Assembly: GCA_024281095.1 (NCBI GenBank)
Contig: JAMXLJ010000133.1
Location: 1-54,352 of the forward strand
Length of the DNA: 54,352 nucleotides
Direction of reading: 5' to 3'
From: Acidimicrobiia bacterium
GTDB lineage: Bacteria; Actinomycetota; Acidimicrobiia; IMCC26256; JAMXLJ01
The position numbers and the translations under genes were made by a program. Positions within the stretch are counted from its first letter, which is position 1, and each line of letters opens with the position of its first letter. The notes under the pieces were generated by a model. That model made no database searches and was not told the DNA's origin. It saw only the letters and a list, made by a program, of their open reading frames with translations. Shown in pieces: positions 7,548-16,356 of this stretch.

Positions 7548-10500
7548 CCGTCCAGTGCGCCTGTCTGTGTCAGATGCGAGCGCAGGGTCGTTGCCCTACC
7601 GTTGGACCGTGGCGGCGCTCGAGACGGCGACCATCCTGTTCAGTGACGTATGTGGGTCGACCGAGCTGCGCACGGCGTTCGGTGACGACCGCGCTGACGA
7701 GGTGCGGCGCCAGCACGACCTCGTGATCCGCGCGGTGCTCGCCGAACGTGACGGTGTCGAGGTGAAGCACACGGGCGACGGGCTGATGGCTGCGTTCGGT
7801 TCGGCCGCGAACGCCGTCGGTGCGGCAATCGAGATGCAGCGGGCGGTGGCGCGTCTTGCACTGGAGCTCGGTACGCCGCTTGCGATCCGCGTCGGGGTCA
7901 GCGCGGGCGACGTGGAGCGCGATGGGAGCGATCTCTTCGGCCTCCCGGTGGTTCAAGCATCGCGGCTTTGCTCGGACGCGATGCCGGCGCAGATTCTCGT
8001 TTCCGACATCGCTCGCGCGCTTGCAGGATCGCGCGGCAACATCGGATTCACAAACCTCGGCGCGCGCGAGCTGAAAGGGTTGGAAGCGCCGCTCGTCGTG
8101 CACGAGGTGCCCTGGGCCGAGAGCATGCCGTCGATCGCGTTCCCGAGTGCGTTCGTGATGACGCGACCGACGGCGCTCATCGGACGCGATTCTGACCTGG
8201 AGGCGCTGCGCGATGGCTGGTCGCGTGCCGTTGCCGGTGAGCGTCGGGTCATGCTCATGGCGGGGGAGCCCGGTGTCGGCAAGACGCGTCTCATCACGGA
8301 GTTCGCGCGTCGCGTCTACGACGAGGGCGGCATCGTGGTGCTCGGGCGTTGTGACGACGCGGTGCCGGCGCCGTTGCGACCCGTCATCGAGATCGTCCGA
8401 CATGTGCTGGAGCACGCGCCGGAAGATGTGCTCGGGAATGTGCCGGAGGCGCCACGCCGGATTCTTGCGGGTCTGGCGCGTGGCGAGGTTGAGCACGGGG
8501 ACGGCGATCCGCTCGCGCGCGTGCAAGCGGTCCACGAAGCCGTCGATGCGTTGCTCGTCGCGCTCGGCCGCGCCGCGCCAACGCTCGTCGTTCTCGACGA
8601 TCTTCACTGGGCTGATCCCGCGACCGTGCTGTTGCTGCGCCACATTGCCGCTTCGTCGGCGCCGTCCCGCTCGATGGTGGTCGGCACGTACCGCGACACC
8701 GATCTTGATCGCTCGCATCCGTTCGCGGCCGCGCTCGCGGATCTCCGACGCATGCCGACGACCGAACGCCTGTCTCTGCGCGGCCTCGACGTCCCCGCGA
8801 CGACGGCACTGGTGGCGGCGTGGTCGGGAGGTGTGGCACCGCAGGCGTTCGTGGTGGCGGTCTTCGCCGAAACCGACGGCAATCCGTTCTTCATCGAGGA
8901 AGTGTTACGTCACCTCGCCGAGTCGGGCGCGATTCGGCGGGGCGCCGACGGTGAATGGCGCGCTGAACGTCCGCTCGATGAGCTTGGCATTCCCGAAGGC
9001 ATCCGGGAGACGGTCGGCCGTCGCCTTGCGCGTCTCGGCGAACGCGCCAACGATCTGCTCGCGGTCGCGGCGGTCGCTGGGCGCGAGTTCGATGTCGATG
9101 TCGTTATGCGCGCAAGCGGTATTGGGGAACCCGAGACGATTGAAGCGTTGCAGCGAGCGGTCCGGAGCGGACTAGTCCTCGAGACTGAGAGCTTCGGAAT
9201 GTTCGCCTTCGCGCACGCGCTCGTCCGTGCCACGTTGCTCGACGAAATGGTCACGTTACGACGAGTGCGGCTGCATCAAGCGATCGCCGAGAGCATCGAG
9301 GCACTGCGCACCGATGCGATCGCTGAGCATGCCGACGCGCTCGCGTACCACTACGGCGAAGCGGCCGTCGCGGGTCAATGGAAGCAGGCCATCTACTACC
9401 ACCAACTCGCGGCCGACCGCGCCGAAGCGCTCGGCGATCCGAACGGCCTGGAACGTCATTTGAAGGCCGCGCTCGAGATCCAGGACGCCTTCGGCTCCGC
9501 GCCCCCGTCGGAGCAGTACGAACTGTTGTATCGACTTGCGTGGGCGATGTCGAACAGTCTCGACCCGTCGACAGCGCGGATCTACGTCGACCGCGCCACC
9601 GCGATCGCTATGGAGCTCGGGGATCCGGTTCTTGTCGCACGGTCCATCACGCCGCTCGGGAACCTCTTTGAGTACGCAGGCGCGAATACGGAGCTCCTGG
9701 CGCGTACCGAACGTCTACGCACCATACTTCCGCGGGGTGACAGCGCGGCGCGCGCGATCGTCGATGGACTCGTGGCATCCGTACGCTCGGTGTCCATCAA
9801 TACGCGCGAGGAATGGGATGCCAACCAGCGTGACGCGCAAGCCGCGTTCGAGATGGCGGAACGCACCGGTGATGACGCAGCGCGCGGATTTACGAGTGTC
9901 GCCGTCCACAACACACTGTGGGGCCGCTGGGAGCCGCATCGTTCGCTGGCGGCGGCACAGCGGGTCTTCGAGTTGGCGAACGACTCGACGACGTTCGTCC
10001 GGGCGGCGGGCTTCCATTGGGTCGCGAGCGGGCGGCTACGGCAGCTGTCGTCGCATCTCCAGCTCGCAGACCGCCACGGGTTCGAGCGCACACTCGAGTA
10101 CGGCGAGAACGCCCCGTCGGCGCGGCTGCACAGATGGGTCGCCGGCTATCTGTCGCTCACACGCGGAACGCTGGCCCTCGCCGACGGTCGGATCGACGAC
10201 GTACGCGCCGCAACCGAGCGCGCGATCGAATTGGCACCCACGGTCGAGAACGTCGTGCTGGGGTACCACGCCCAGCGCTGGGCCCGGCGTCTCGAGACCG
10301 ACACGATCGACAGCGACATCCTCCAGAAGATCGCCACGACGGTTCCGTTTCCACACATCCAAGGTCTGTGCGCATTGGTCCGAGCGGAACGTGGCGACTA
10401 CGACACCGCCGCCCGCATCCTCGAAGACTTCGCCGACCGTCCCGACGCCGGCGTCCCGTGGAACTCGGGACAGTCAGCGACGCTGCGAGTCCTGGCCGAG

Positions 10501-10878
10501 ACATGCGCGCACGTACGGCACGCCGAGATGGCCGCGGCAATCGAGCCGATGGTGACGCTCTACAAGGGTCAGCTGTTCGCGGCATTCAATTGCGTCTTCA
10601 CCGACGGAGCAGCCGAGCGAGCGCTCGGCCAGCTCGCATTCGCACGCGGCGACTACGACAACGCGGTAACGCTGCTCGAAGCGGCGATCGGTCTCGAAAC
10701 GAAGTTCGGTGCGCCCGCACTCGAAGCGCGCTCTCGCTACTGGCTGGCCCGAAGCCTTATCGCACGCGGCGCTTCTTTGGATGCTCCACGAGCGCGCGAC
10801 GAACTCGACCGCGCCCACGCGATCGCGGACGAGCGCGGACTGGTCGGCATACGCCGGCTCGTCGAAGCATGTGTGTAA
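7537..10878 (+). CDS. Cyclase-domain/AAA ATPase/helical-repeat signalling protein
   Basis: A 1113-residue multidomain regulator. Residues about 29-190 are a class III cyclase domain (ETATILFSDVCGST with Asp37; KHTGDGLMAAF with Asp81), but the GDxVNxxAR signature reads GLPVVQASR, so the usual Asp and transition-state Asn are missing and catalysis is doubtful. Residues 241-249 (AGEPGVGKT) and 349-359 (LVVLDDLHWAD) are the Walker motifs of an AAA-16/STAND module; NPFFIEEVLRHLAESG is its conserved sensor region. The remaining ~500 residues are helical TPR-like repeats. This is the LuxR-cyclase-like architecture without a DNA-binding tail. ATG 7537 overlaps the thioesterase; GTG 7609 (giving MAALETATILFSD) is an equally good start. 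Confidence 0.85.
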   Translation: MRADRPVRLSVSDASAGSLPYRWTVAALETATILFSDVCGSTELRTAFGDDRADEVRRQHDLVIRAVLAERDGVEVKHTGDGLMAAFGSAANAVGAAIEMQRAVARLALELGTPLAIRVGVSAGDVERDGSDLFGLPVVQASRLCSDAMPAQILVSDIARALAGSRGNIGFTNLGARELKGLEAPLVVHEVPWAESMPSIAFPSAFVMTRPTALIGRDSDLEALRDGWSRAVAGERRVMLMAGEPGVGKTRLITEFARRVYDEGGIVVLGRCDDAVPAPLRPVIEIVRHVLEHAPEDVLGNVPEAPRRILAGLARGEVEHGDGDPLARVQAVHEAVDALLVALGRAAPTLVVLDDLHWADPATVLLLRHIAASSAPSRSMVVGTYRDTDLDRSHPFAAALADLRRMPTTERLSLRGLDVPATTALVAAWSGGVAPQAFVVAVFAETDGNPFFIEEVLRHLAESGAIRRGADGEWRAERPLDELGIPEGIRETVGRRLARLGERANDLLAVAAVAGREFDVDVVMRASGIGEPETIEALQRAVRSGLVLETESFGMFAFAHALVRATLLDEMVTLRRVRLHQAIAESIEALRTDAIAEHADALAYHYGEAAVAGQWKQAIYYHQLAADRAEALGDPNGLERHLKAALEIQDAFGSAPPSEQYELLYRLAWAMSNSLDPSTARIYVDRATAIAMELGDPVLVARSITPLGNLFEYAGANTELLARTERLRTILPRGDSAARAIVDGLVASVRSVSINTREEWDANQRDAQAAFEMAERTGDDAARGFTSVAVHNTLWGRWEPHRSLAAAQRVFELANDSTTFVRAAGFHWVASGRLRQLSSHLQLADRHGFERTLEYGENAPSARLHRWVAGYLSLTRGTLALADGRIDDVRAATERAIELAPTVENVVLGYHAQRWARRLETDTIDSDILQKIATTVPFPHIQGLCALVRAERGDYDTAARILEDFADRPDAGVPWNSGQSATLRVLAETCAHVRHAEMAAAIEPMVTLYKGQLFAAFNCVFTDGAAERALGQLAFARGDYDNAVTLLEAAIGLETKFGAPALEARSRYWLARSLIARGASLDAPRARDELDRAHAIADERGLVGIRRLVEACV

Positions 10879-10890
10879 GACGGGCAGCAG

Positions 10891-11243
10891 TGGAGGTGGC
10901 GGGAGTCGAACCCGCGTCTTCCGAGCTCTTGCCGGGGCTTCTCCGAGCGCAGCCGATGGGAGAGTCTCGGGCCGCCGCCGGTCATCGGCCTCCGCCGGCG
11001 TCCCCAGCCCGAGTGAGATGTCCCGCCGGGCCCTCAGGCACGTCCCGGCGGTGAGCCGCTCTGCATGACGCCCACGATCCGGCCGAGCGGCTGGGCCGGA
11101 ATGGACGCGCTACTTAGTGATTAAGCAGCGAGTGCGAGGTTGTCCTCGGCATTTATGTTTGGTTGCCGGCTCTTTCACGACGATCCGGCGACGTCGGCTC
11201 GCTTCACCCGCCTCGATCCTCGGAATCGAAGCCACGCACCCCC
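10891..11243 (-). ncRNA. ssrA: tmRNA (transfer-messenger RNA)
   Basis: On the minus strand the 5' end GGGGGTG pairs with the 3' end CACCTCC (7 bp, one G-U), followed by the discriminator A; CCA is not encoded. The 3' T-arm reads GCGGGTTCGACTCCCGC, and the 5' half has TGGCTTCGATTCCGAGG as in other tmRNAs. The internal reading frame ends CTC-GCT-GCT-TAA and encodes the tag AEDNLALAA, with the expected ALAA end. tmRNA rescues stalled ribosomes with SmpB, whose gene lies 240 bases upstream on the same strand. Length 353 nt is normal. Confidence 0.93.
11121..11150 (-). other. ssrA: tmRNA tag reading frame (AEDNLALAA)
   Basis: From the probable resume codon GCC the frame gives AEDNLALAA and TAA. 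The C-terminal ALAA is the usual protease recognition end. Nine codons is slightly shorter than the ten of Escherichia coli. The exact resume codon is inferred from the frame, since no other frame ends in an ALAA-type tail. Confidence 0.8.
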
Positions 11244-11285
11244 TTGTCAAGCGGCCCAGTCGTGCGCGTGACCGGACCAGCCCCA

Positions 11286-11291
11286 ATTGTA
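11286..11291 (-). promoter_or_regulatory. Candidate -10 box for ssrA
   Basis: TACAAT on the minus strand lies 42 bases upstream of the mature tmRNA 5' end, allowing a short precursor leader for RNase P processing. No good -35 is seen at normal spacing. Confidence 0.4.
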
Positions 11292-11345
11292 CAAGTACGA
11301 GGCTCGGAACATTCCCGTCCCGGCGATTGGCCGGCTCGTTCCTCG

Positions 11346-11392
11346 TTCTGGCGTCACCTGGCGCGCACTGTGCGCGTGAAATGACGCCAGAA
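11346..11392. repeat. 47-bp palindromic repeat, copy B
   Basis: The arms TTCTGGCGTCA and TGACGCCAGAA (11 bp perfect) enclose a core with a second perfect hairpin, CGCGCAC-T-GTGCGCG (11362-11376). It lies between smpB and ssrA, 25 bases from copy C. Total length is exactly 47 bp, as in the other copies. Confidence 0.87.
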
Positions 11393-11414
11393 GCGGATGG
11401 GGGTGGGTCCCCCC

Positions 11415-11467
11415 TCGTTCTGGCGTCACTTGCCGCGGCCTGTGCGCGCCACGTGACGCCAGAACGA
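11415..11467. repeat. 47-bp palindromic repeat, copy C (core 11418-11464, extended arms)
   Basis: The 12-bp core arms TTCTGGCGTCAC and GTGACGCCAGAA extend outward by 3 more pairs to a 15-bp perfect stem. CTCG precedes the left arm, as in copies B and D. The right arm is followed at once by a second CGACGCCAGA, a partial duplication. It lies 20 bases after the smpB stop on the minus strand and may end or stabilise the smpB mRNA. Confidence 0.87.
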
Positions 11468-11483
11468 CGCCAGAGTGCCTCGC

Positions 11484-11960
11484 TCAGCCCCGGCGGTCGC
11501 CCTTCAGCGCCCGTTCGGCCTCCCGCTTGGCGTCGCGGGCCGCGATGGCCTGGCGCTTGTCGTAGCTGCGCTTGCCTCGGGCCAGCGCGAGCTCGACCTT
11601 GGCCCTTCCGTCCTTGAAGTAGACGCGAAGCGGCACGAGCGTGACGCCGCGCTCCTGGGTCTTGCGCGTGAGCTCGTCGATCTCGTCGTGGTGCAGCAGC
11701 AGCTTGCGTCGCCGCACGGGATCGTGCTCACCGCGCGAGAACGCGTACGGCGACACGTGCATGCCGTGGAGCCACACCTCGCCGTCCTCCACCCGGGCGT
11801 ACGCGTCCTGCAGGTTGGCCCGCCCGTCGCGGATCGACTTCACCTCCGGGCCGACGAGCATCACGCCGGCCTCGAAGCTGTCGAGCACGAGATAGTCGTG
11901 GCGCGCGCGACGGTTCGTGATGACCGTGCGGTCGCCGCGGTCGCGCTTGCCGTCCGCCAT
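11484..11960 (-). CDS. smpB: SsrA-binding protein SmpB
   Basis: A 158-residue protein with the SmpB signature: ARHDYLVLDSFEAGVMLVGPEVKSIRDGRANLQDAYARVEDGEVWLHGMHVSPY, then RRKLLLHHDEID and the C-terminal LALARGKRSYDKR. It binds tmRNA and carries it to stalled ribosomes; the basic tail enters the mRNA channel. Length is typical. The ATG at 11960 (MADGKRDRGDRTV) is preferred, since upstream frame residues are not conserved. ssrA follows downstream on the same strand, the common smpB-ssrA arrangement, with two palindromic repeats between. Confidence 0.95.
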   Translation of the reverse strand: MADGKRDRGDRTVITNRRARHDYLVLDSFEAGVMLVGPEVKSIRDGRANLQDAYARVEDGEVWLHGMHVSPYAFSRGEHDPVRRRKLLLHHDEIDELTRKTQERGVTLVPLRVYFKDGRAKVELALARGKRSYDKRQAIAARDAKREAERALKGDRRG

Positions 11961-12063
11961 GGAGACCGACGCTAGCGAACCGATCGGGCGCGGCCGGCGG
12001 CGGCAGCCCGTGCGGCCCGTCCCGTGCTCAGCAGCGTCGCAGCTCCGCGGCTGAGCGACGCCG

Positions 12064-12954
12064 TCAGCGTGAGGGCAGGCCCAGAATCTGGGCGGCCTCT
12101 GCCGGCGTCGCCACAGGCCGGCCCACATCCGCGCAGAGCTTCGCGGCGCGGCGCACCGCGTCGACGTTGGGACCACCGTCCTGATCGTCCTCGAGGCCGA
12201 CGCGCAGGTTGCCGCCGCGCTCGAGCGCGAGCGCGGCGACGGGCGTGTCGAGGAGCGAACCGCCGAGCACCGCGACCGCCCAAGGGATGGCGCGATCACC
12301 GATCATCGACACGTAGAGCTCCAGGGCCTCGCGTGTCGGCGGCGCACCCCACAGCGGTGCCGCGCCGGGCCCGCCGAGGTAGCCGCCCGCGGACAGGTAG
12401 AACTTCACGAGCGTGCCGGCCGGCAAGGTTCCGGCGTCGAAGTACGCGAGCACGACGCGGAGGAACCCAGGCTCGAAGCAGGCGATGCTCGGTCCGATCC
12501 GCAGACGCGCGCACGTCTCGAGCTTGTACCGGATGTCGTGGAACGAGTTCGTGTACACGTACTCCGAGTCAGGCGGCAGGCCGTCGGCTGCCGTGCCACC
12601 GAGGTTGACGGAGCCCGTGTCCGCGAAGCCCGCCCGGATCAGGCCCGCCTCCGCGAGCATCACGATGTGCGCGTATCGGTCCGCGATCGTCGGCCCGAGC
12701 CCACTGGTGGGGTAGAGGATCGCGTCGGGTCGCTCGGTCAACACGGCCCGATACGCCTGCGCGTACACCTCGGCGTTCTGCTCGGGTGGCGCGCTCATGT
12801 CGTGACTGTGGGTGTGCACCACGGTCGCGCCCGCGTCGATACAGCGGATCGCGTCGGCGGCGAGCTCCTCGGGCGTCACCGGCACGTTCGGGTTGCGGTC
12901 CTTGCGGGTGACGCCGTTCAGCGCCGCTTCGATGACCACCGGTCGATCGCTCAC
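12064..12954 (-). CDS. BKACE family beta-keto acid cleavage enzyme (Kce-like, PF05853)
   Basis: A 296-residue TIM-barrel protein. NGVTRKDRNPNVPVTPEELAADAIRCIDAGATVVHTHSHD contains the paired metal-binding histidines (HTHSHD), and PDAILYPTSGLG is a family block. BKACE enzymes condense a beta-keto acid with acetyl-CoA and cleave it to acetoacetate plus a new CoA ester; the substrate here is unknown. The GTG start at 12954 has a GGGGG/GAGG Shine-Dalgarno 5 bases upstream. The gene is divergent from the nitronate-monooxygenase-like gene 49 bases away. Confidence 0.85.
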   Translation of the reverse strand: MSDRPVVIEAALNGVTRKDRNPNVPVTPEELAADAIRCIDAGATVVHTHSHDMSAPPEQNAEVYAQAYRAVLTERPDAILYPTSGLGPTIADRYAHIVMLAEAGLIRAGFADTGSVNLGGTAADGLPPDSEYVYTNSFHDIRYKLETCARLRIGPSIACFEPGFLRVVLAYFDAGTLPAGTLVKFYLSAGGYLGGPGAAPLWGAPPTREALELYVSMIGDRAIPWAVAVLGGSLLDTPVAALALERGGNLRVGLEDDQDGGPNVDAVRRAAKLCADVGRPVATPAEAAQILGLPSR

Positions 12955-13003
12955 TCGAACCCCCTCGGCACGGGAACCCCCGGAGCTGCCAGTATCACGC
13001 CCG

Positions 13004-13933
13004 ATGCGCACCCGTGTCACCGAGCTCCTCGGCTGCGAGCTCCCGATCGTGCAGGCGCCCATGGGCTACATCGCCCGCGCGCAGCTCGCCTCGGCCGTGT
13101 GCGAGGCCGGAGGCATGGGGATCATCGAGACCTCGTCCGGTCGTCTCGACGAGGTCCGCGACGAGATCCGCAAGATGCGCGACCTCACCACGAAGCCCTT
13201 CGGCGTCAACATCGCCCAGCTGTTCGTGCGCGACCCGAGCATCGTCGACTTCGTCGTGGAGCAGGGCGTGCGGTTCGTCACCACGTCGGCCGGAGATCCG
13301 ACCAAGTACACCGCGTTGCTGAAGGACGCGGGATTGACGGTGTTCCACGTCGTCCCCACCTTGCGGGCCGCGCTGAAGGCGGTGGACGCGGGCGTCGACG
13401 GGCTCGTCGCGGAGGGCGGCGAAGGCGGCGGGTTCAAGAACCCGCGCGACGTCTCCACGATGGTGCTGGTGCCGCTCGTGTGCTCGAAGGTCGACGTGCC
13501 CGTGATCGCGGCGGGCGGGATCGCCGACGGTCGATCGATGGCGGCCGCGTTCGCGCTCGGTGCCGAGGGCGTGCAGATGGGTACCCGCATGGTGTCGGCC
13601 GCTGAGTCGCCCGTGCACACGAACTACAAACAGCTCATCGTCGAGTCGGCCGAGACCGACACGGTGTTCCTCAACCGTTTCGCGCGTCCCGGTTTCCGCG
13701 TGATGCGCACCCCGTACAGCGAGGCGCTCGAACGCGAGGAGCAGGTGCCGCTCGGCGAGCTCGGCAAGATCCTCGACCTCTACTTCGAGGGCAATCTCGA
13801 GGGCGCGTTCGCGTTCGGTGGTCAGGTCGCGGGCCGGATCGAGGCGGTGCGGCCCGTGAAGGAGATCCTCGAGGAGATGACGGCGGACTGTCGCGCCATC
13901 CTCGTCGAGTGGGGCAAGCGCGCCGCCGAGTAG
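13004..13933 (+). CDS. Nitronate monooxygenase/FabK-like flavoprotein
   Basis: A 309-residue FMN-dependent TIM barrel. ELPIVQAPMGYIARAQLASAVCEAGGMGII is the N-terminal signature and VIAAGGIADGRSMAAAFALGAEGVQMGTR the phosphate-binding block. The family oxidises alkyl nitronates or acts as an enoyl reductase. The usual EAGGH motif reads EGGGFK, so the catalytic histidine of true nitronate monooxygenases is replaced by Phe; this suggests another flavin reaction. The ATG has no Shine-Dalgarno, but TATCAC ends 5 bases before it, consistent with a leaderless mRNA. Confidence 0.82.
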   Translation: MRTRVTELLGCELPIVQAPMGYIARAQLASAVCEAGGMGIIETSSGRLDEVRDEIRKMRDLTTKPFGVNIAQLFVRDPSIVDFVVEQGVRFVTTSAGDPTKYTALLKDAGLTVFHVVPTLRAALKAVDAGVDGLVAEGGEGGGFKNPRDVSTMVLVPLVCSKVDVPVIAAGGIADGRSMAAAFALGAEGVQMGTRMVSAAESPVHTNYKQLIVESAETDTVFLNRFARPGFRVMRTPYSEALEREEQVPLGELGKILDLYFEGNLEGAFAFGGQVAGRIEAVRPVKEILEEMTADCRAILVEWGKRAAE

Positions 13934-13947
13934 TAGTCCCACCCTCA

Positions 13948-13994
13948 CTCCGGCGTCGTCTTGGTACCGCAGCCGTGCCAAAACGACGCCAAAA
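13948..13994. repeat. 47-bp palindromic repeat, copy E (diverged)
   Basis: The 12-base ends CTCCGGCGTCGT and ACGACGCCAAAA pair over 8 bp (GGCGTCGT), with an inner TTGG/CCAA pairing. The total length and arm spacing equal those of copies A-D, and GGCGTC/GACGCC is kept, so it is read as a diverged family member. It lies between the flavoprotein and the CoxL-like gene. Confidence 0.6.
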
Positions 13995-14058
13995 CCGGCC
14001 CAACGGCCTCGGAACGCCGTCCGCTAGATTGCCGCCGCGGCAATCCACGGAGGTCTCG

Positions 14059-16356
14059 ATGCCAGCGTCCGGTTCGATCCTGGGGAACGCGGTCCCGCGC
14101 CGGGAAGACCCCGGGATCCTTCGCGGGCTCACCCGTTACTTCGACGACCTCCGGCTACCCGGGATGCTGCACCTCGCGTTCGTCCGTTCGACGATCGCGC
14201 ACGCGCGGATCACCGAGGTCGACACGAGCGCGACGCGCACGATGCCCGGCGTCGTCGGCGCGTACGCGGCGTCGGACCTCGGGATGTCGCCGGTGCAGGG
14301 CTTCGTCATGCTGCCGCCGACCTTCAACCGCGCGCCGGTCGCTTCCGAGGTCGTGCGGTTCGTCGGCGACATCGTTGCCGTGGTGGTCGCCGAAACCCGC
14401 GCCCAGGCCGTCGACGGCGCGGAAGCCGTCGTGGTCGAGTACGACCCGCTTCCCACGGTGGTCGACCCCGAGGCCGCGCTCGGCGAGGACGCGCCGATTC
14501 TGTTTCCCGACCACGGCTCCAACGTCGCGATCGAGTTCAACTTCGGCGAGGACCCGAACCTTCTCGACGACGCCGACGTGGTCGTGTCTGGACGGTTCGT
14601 GAACCAGCGCCTCGCGGCGGTGCCGATGGAGCCGAACGGCGTCGTGGTCGATCCGCGGCCCGCCGACGGCTTCGAGCTCACCGTCTACGCGCCGACCCAG
14701 GGTCCGCACGGGCTGCGCGACCCGATCGCCGCCAACCTCCAGATGGACCCCGATCGGCTGCGTCTCGTAGCTCCCGCGGTCGGCGGCGGGTTCGGGGCGA
14801 AGATGGGTCTCTACATCGAGTACGTGATCGCGGCCGTCATCGCGCGCAAGCTGGGTCGGCCGGTGAAATGGGCCGAGACCCGCTCGGAGAACATGCTCGC
14901 CATGACGCACGGTCGGGCCCAGGTGCAGTACATCGACCTCGGCCTGAAGCGCGACGGCACCTTCACCGCCGTCAAGGGGCGCATCGTGTGCGACGCGGGC
15001 GCGTACCCGGGCGTCGGCGCGTTCCTCCCGTTCCTCACCCGCATGATGGGCCAGGGCGTGTACCGCATCCCGAAGGTCGAAGTGAACTCGATCAGCGCGG
15101 CCACGAACACCACGCCGACGGGCGCGTACCGCGGCGCGGGCCGTCCCGAGGCCACGGCGTTTCTCGAGCGCATCATCGACATGGCTGCCGACGAGCTCGA
15201 TATCGACCCGGTCGAGATCCGGAAGCGCAACTTCCTCCAGCCCGAAGAGTTCCCGCTCTCGACGGTGACGGGTGCGAACTACGACGTCGGCGAGTACGCG
15301 AAGGCACTCGACGAGGCGGTGCGCGTCGCGGGGTACGACGAGCTGCGCGCGGAGCAACGGGCACGCCGCGAACGCGGTGACGTGAAACAGCTCGGCATCG
15401 GAGTGTCGGTGTACGTCGAGGTCACCGCGGGCGGCCAGTTCCAGGAGTTCGGGTCGGTCGAGGTGAACACCGACGGAACCGTCACTGCCACCGTCGGCAC
15501 GTCCTCGCACGGGCAGGGTCACGAGACCTCGTTCTCGATGATCGTCGCCGAGCTTCTCGGCGTCCCGATGGACTCGGTGCGCATCATCCAGTCCGACACC
15601 GCGCTCGTCCCGCGAGGTCAGGGCACCGGAGGTTCGCGTTCGTTGCAGACAGCGGGAAGTGCGCTCTACAAGGCCAGCGAGGGTGTGCTCGAGAAGGCGA
15701 AGCAACTCGCCGCGCACCTCCTCGAGGCCAACGCCGACGACATCGTGCTCACCGACGGCCGTCTGGGTGTGGCCGGCGTCCCCGCGTCCGCGCTCACATG
15801 GGCCGAGCTCGCCACTGCCGCGAGCGATCGGTCGAGGCTTCCGGCGGGAATGGACCCCGGCCTCGCCGTCGCGCTCGACTTCAACCAGGGTGACGCGACC
15901 TACCCGTTCGGCGCGCACATCGCGGTGGTCGAGGTCGACACGGACACCGGACGGGTGGAACTGGTGCGCCACATCGCGGTCGACGACTGCGGCCGCGTGC
16001 TGAATCCACTGATCACCGGGGGCCAGCAGCACGGCGGCGTGGCGCAGGGCGCGGCCCAGGCCCTGTTCGAAGGCGTGGTCTTCGACGAGGACGGCAACCC
16101 GCTGACCGGCAACCTGATGGACTACGCCGTGCCGAGCGCGGCGGAGCTGCCGAGCTTCGACGCATCGCACACCGAGACGCCCACGCCGCTCAACCCACTC
16201 GGCGCGAAGGGCATCGGCGAAGCCGCCACGATCGGCTCCACTCCGGCGGTGCAGAACGCGGTGATCGATGCGCTCTCACATCTCGGCATCCGCCATCTCG
16301 ACATGCCACTCACGCCCGAGCGTGTGTGGCGGGCGATCGAGGCTGCGCGCGGTTGA
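14059..16356 (+). CDS. Molybdopterin-binding subunit of xanthine dehydrogenase/CO dehydrogenase family (CoxL form II-like)
   Basis: A 765-residue large subunit of the molybdenum hydroxylase family. NAVPRREDPGILRGLTRYFDDL is the N-terminal signature; VGGGFGAKMGLYIEY is in the cofactor-binding part; the active-site loop reads AYRGAGR, the form II type, not the AYxCSFR of form I CO dehydrogenases; LGAKGIGEAATIG near the C terminus contains the catalytic Glu (GIGE). The substrate is thus unlikely to be proven CO. GGAGG stands 7 bases before the ATG. No FAD (CoxM) or 2Fe-2S (CoxS) subunit gene is adjacent, which is unusual. Its stop overlaps the next start (TTGA), coupling it to mec. Confidence 0.88.
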   Translation: MPASGSILGNAVPRREDPGILRGLTRYFDDLRLPGMLHLAFVRSTIAHARITEVDTSATRTMPGVVGAYAASDLGMSPVQGFVMLPPTFNRAPVASEVVRFVGDIVAVVVAETRAQAVDGAEAVVVEYDPLPTVVDPEAALGEDAPILFPDHGSNVAIEFNFGEDPNLLDDADVVVSGRFVNQRLAAVPMEPNGVVVDPRPADGFELTVYAPTQGPHGLRDPIAANLQMDPDRLRLVAPAVGGGFGAKMGLYIEYVIAAVIARKLGRPVKWAETRSENMLAMTHGRAQVQYIDLGLKRDGTFTAVKGRIVCDAGAYPGVGAFLPFLTRMMGQGVYRIPKVEVNSISAATNTTPTGAYRGAGRPEATAFLERIIDMAADELDIDPVEIRKRNFLQPEEFPLSTVTGANYDVGEYAKALDEAVRVAGYDELRAEQRARRERGDVKQLGIGVSVYVEVTAGGQFQEFGSVEVNTDGTVTATVGTSSHGQGHETSFSMIVAELLGVPMDSVRIIQSDTALVPRGQGTGGSRSLQTAGSALYKASEGVLEKAKQLAAHLLEANADDIVLTDGRLGVAGVPASALTWAELATAASDRSRLPAGMDPGLAVALDFNQGDATYPFGAHIAVVEVDTDTGRVELVRHIAVDDCGRVLNPLITGGQQHGGVAQGAAQALFEGVVFDEDGNPLTGNLMDYAVPSAAELPSFDASHTETPTPLNPLGAKGIGEAATIGSTPAVQNAVIDALSHLGIRHLDMPLTPERVWRAIEAARG

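Noticed and set aside
12812-13003. Extended N terminus of the nitronate-monooxygenase-like protein
   Set aside because: The extension is antisense to the BKACE start region and lacks homology; the ATG at 13004 gives the normal family start.
14155-16170. 671-residue open frame on the minus strand
   Set aside because: It is antisense to the CoxL-like gene, has His/Arg/Val-rich composition typical of the complement of GC-rich coding sequence, and no motif or ribosome binding site.
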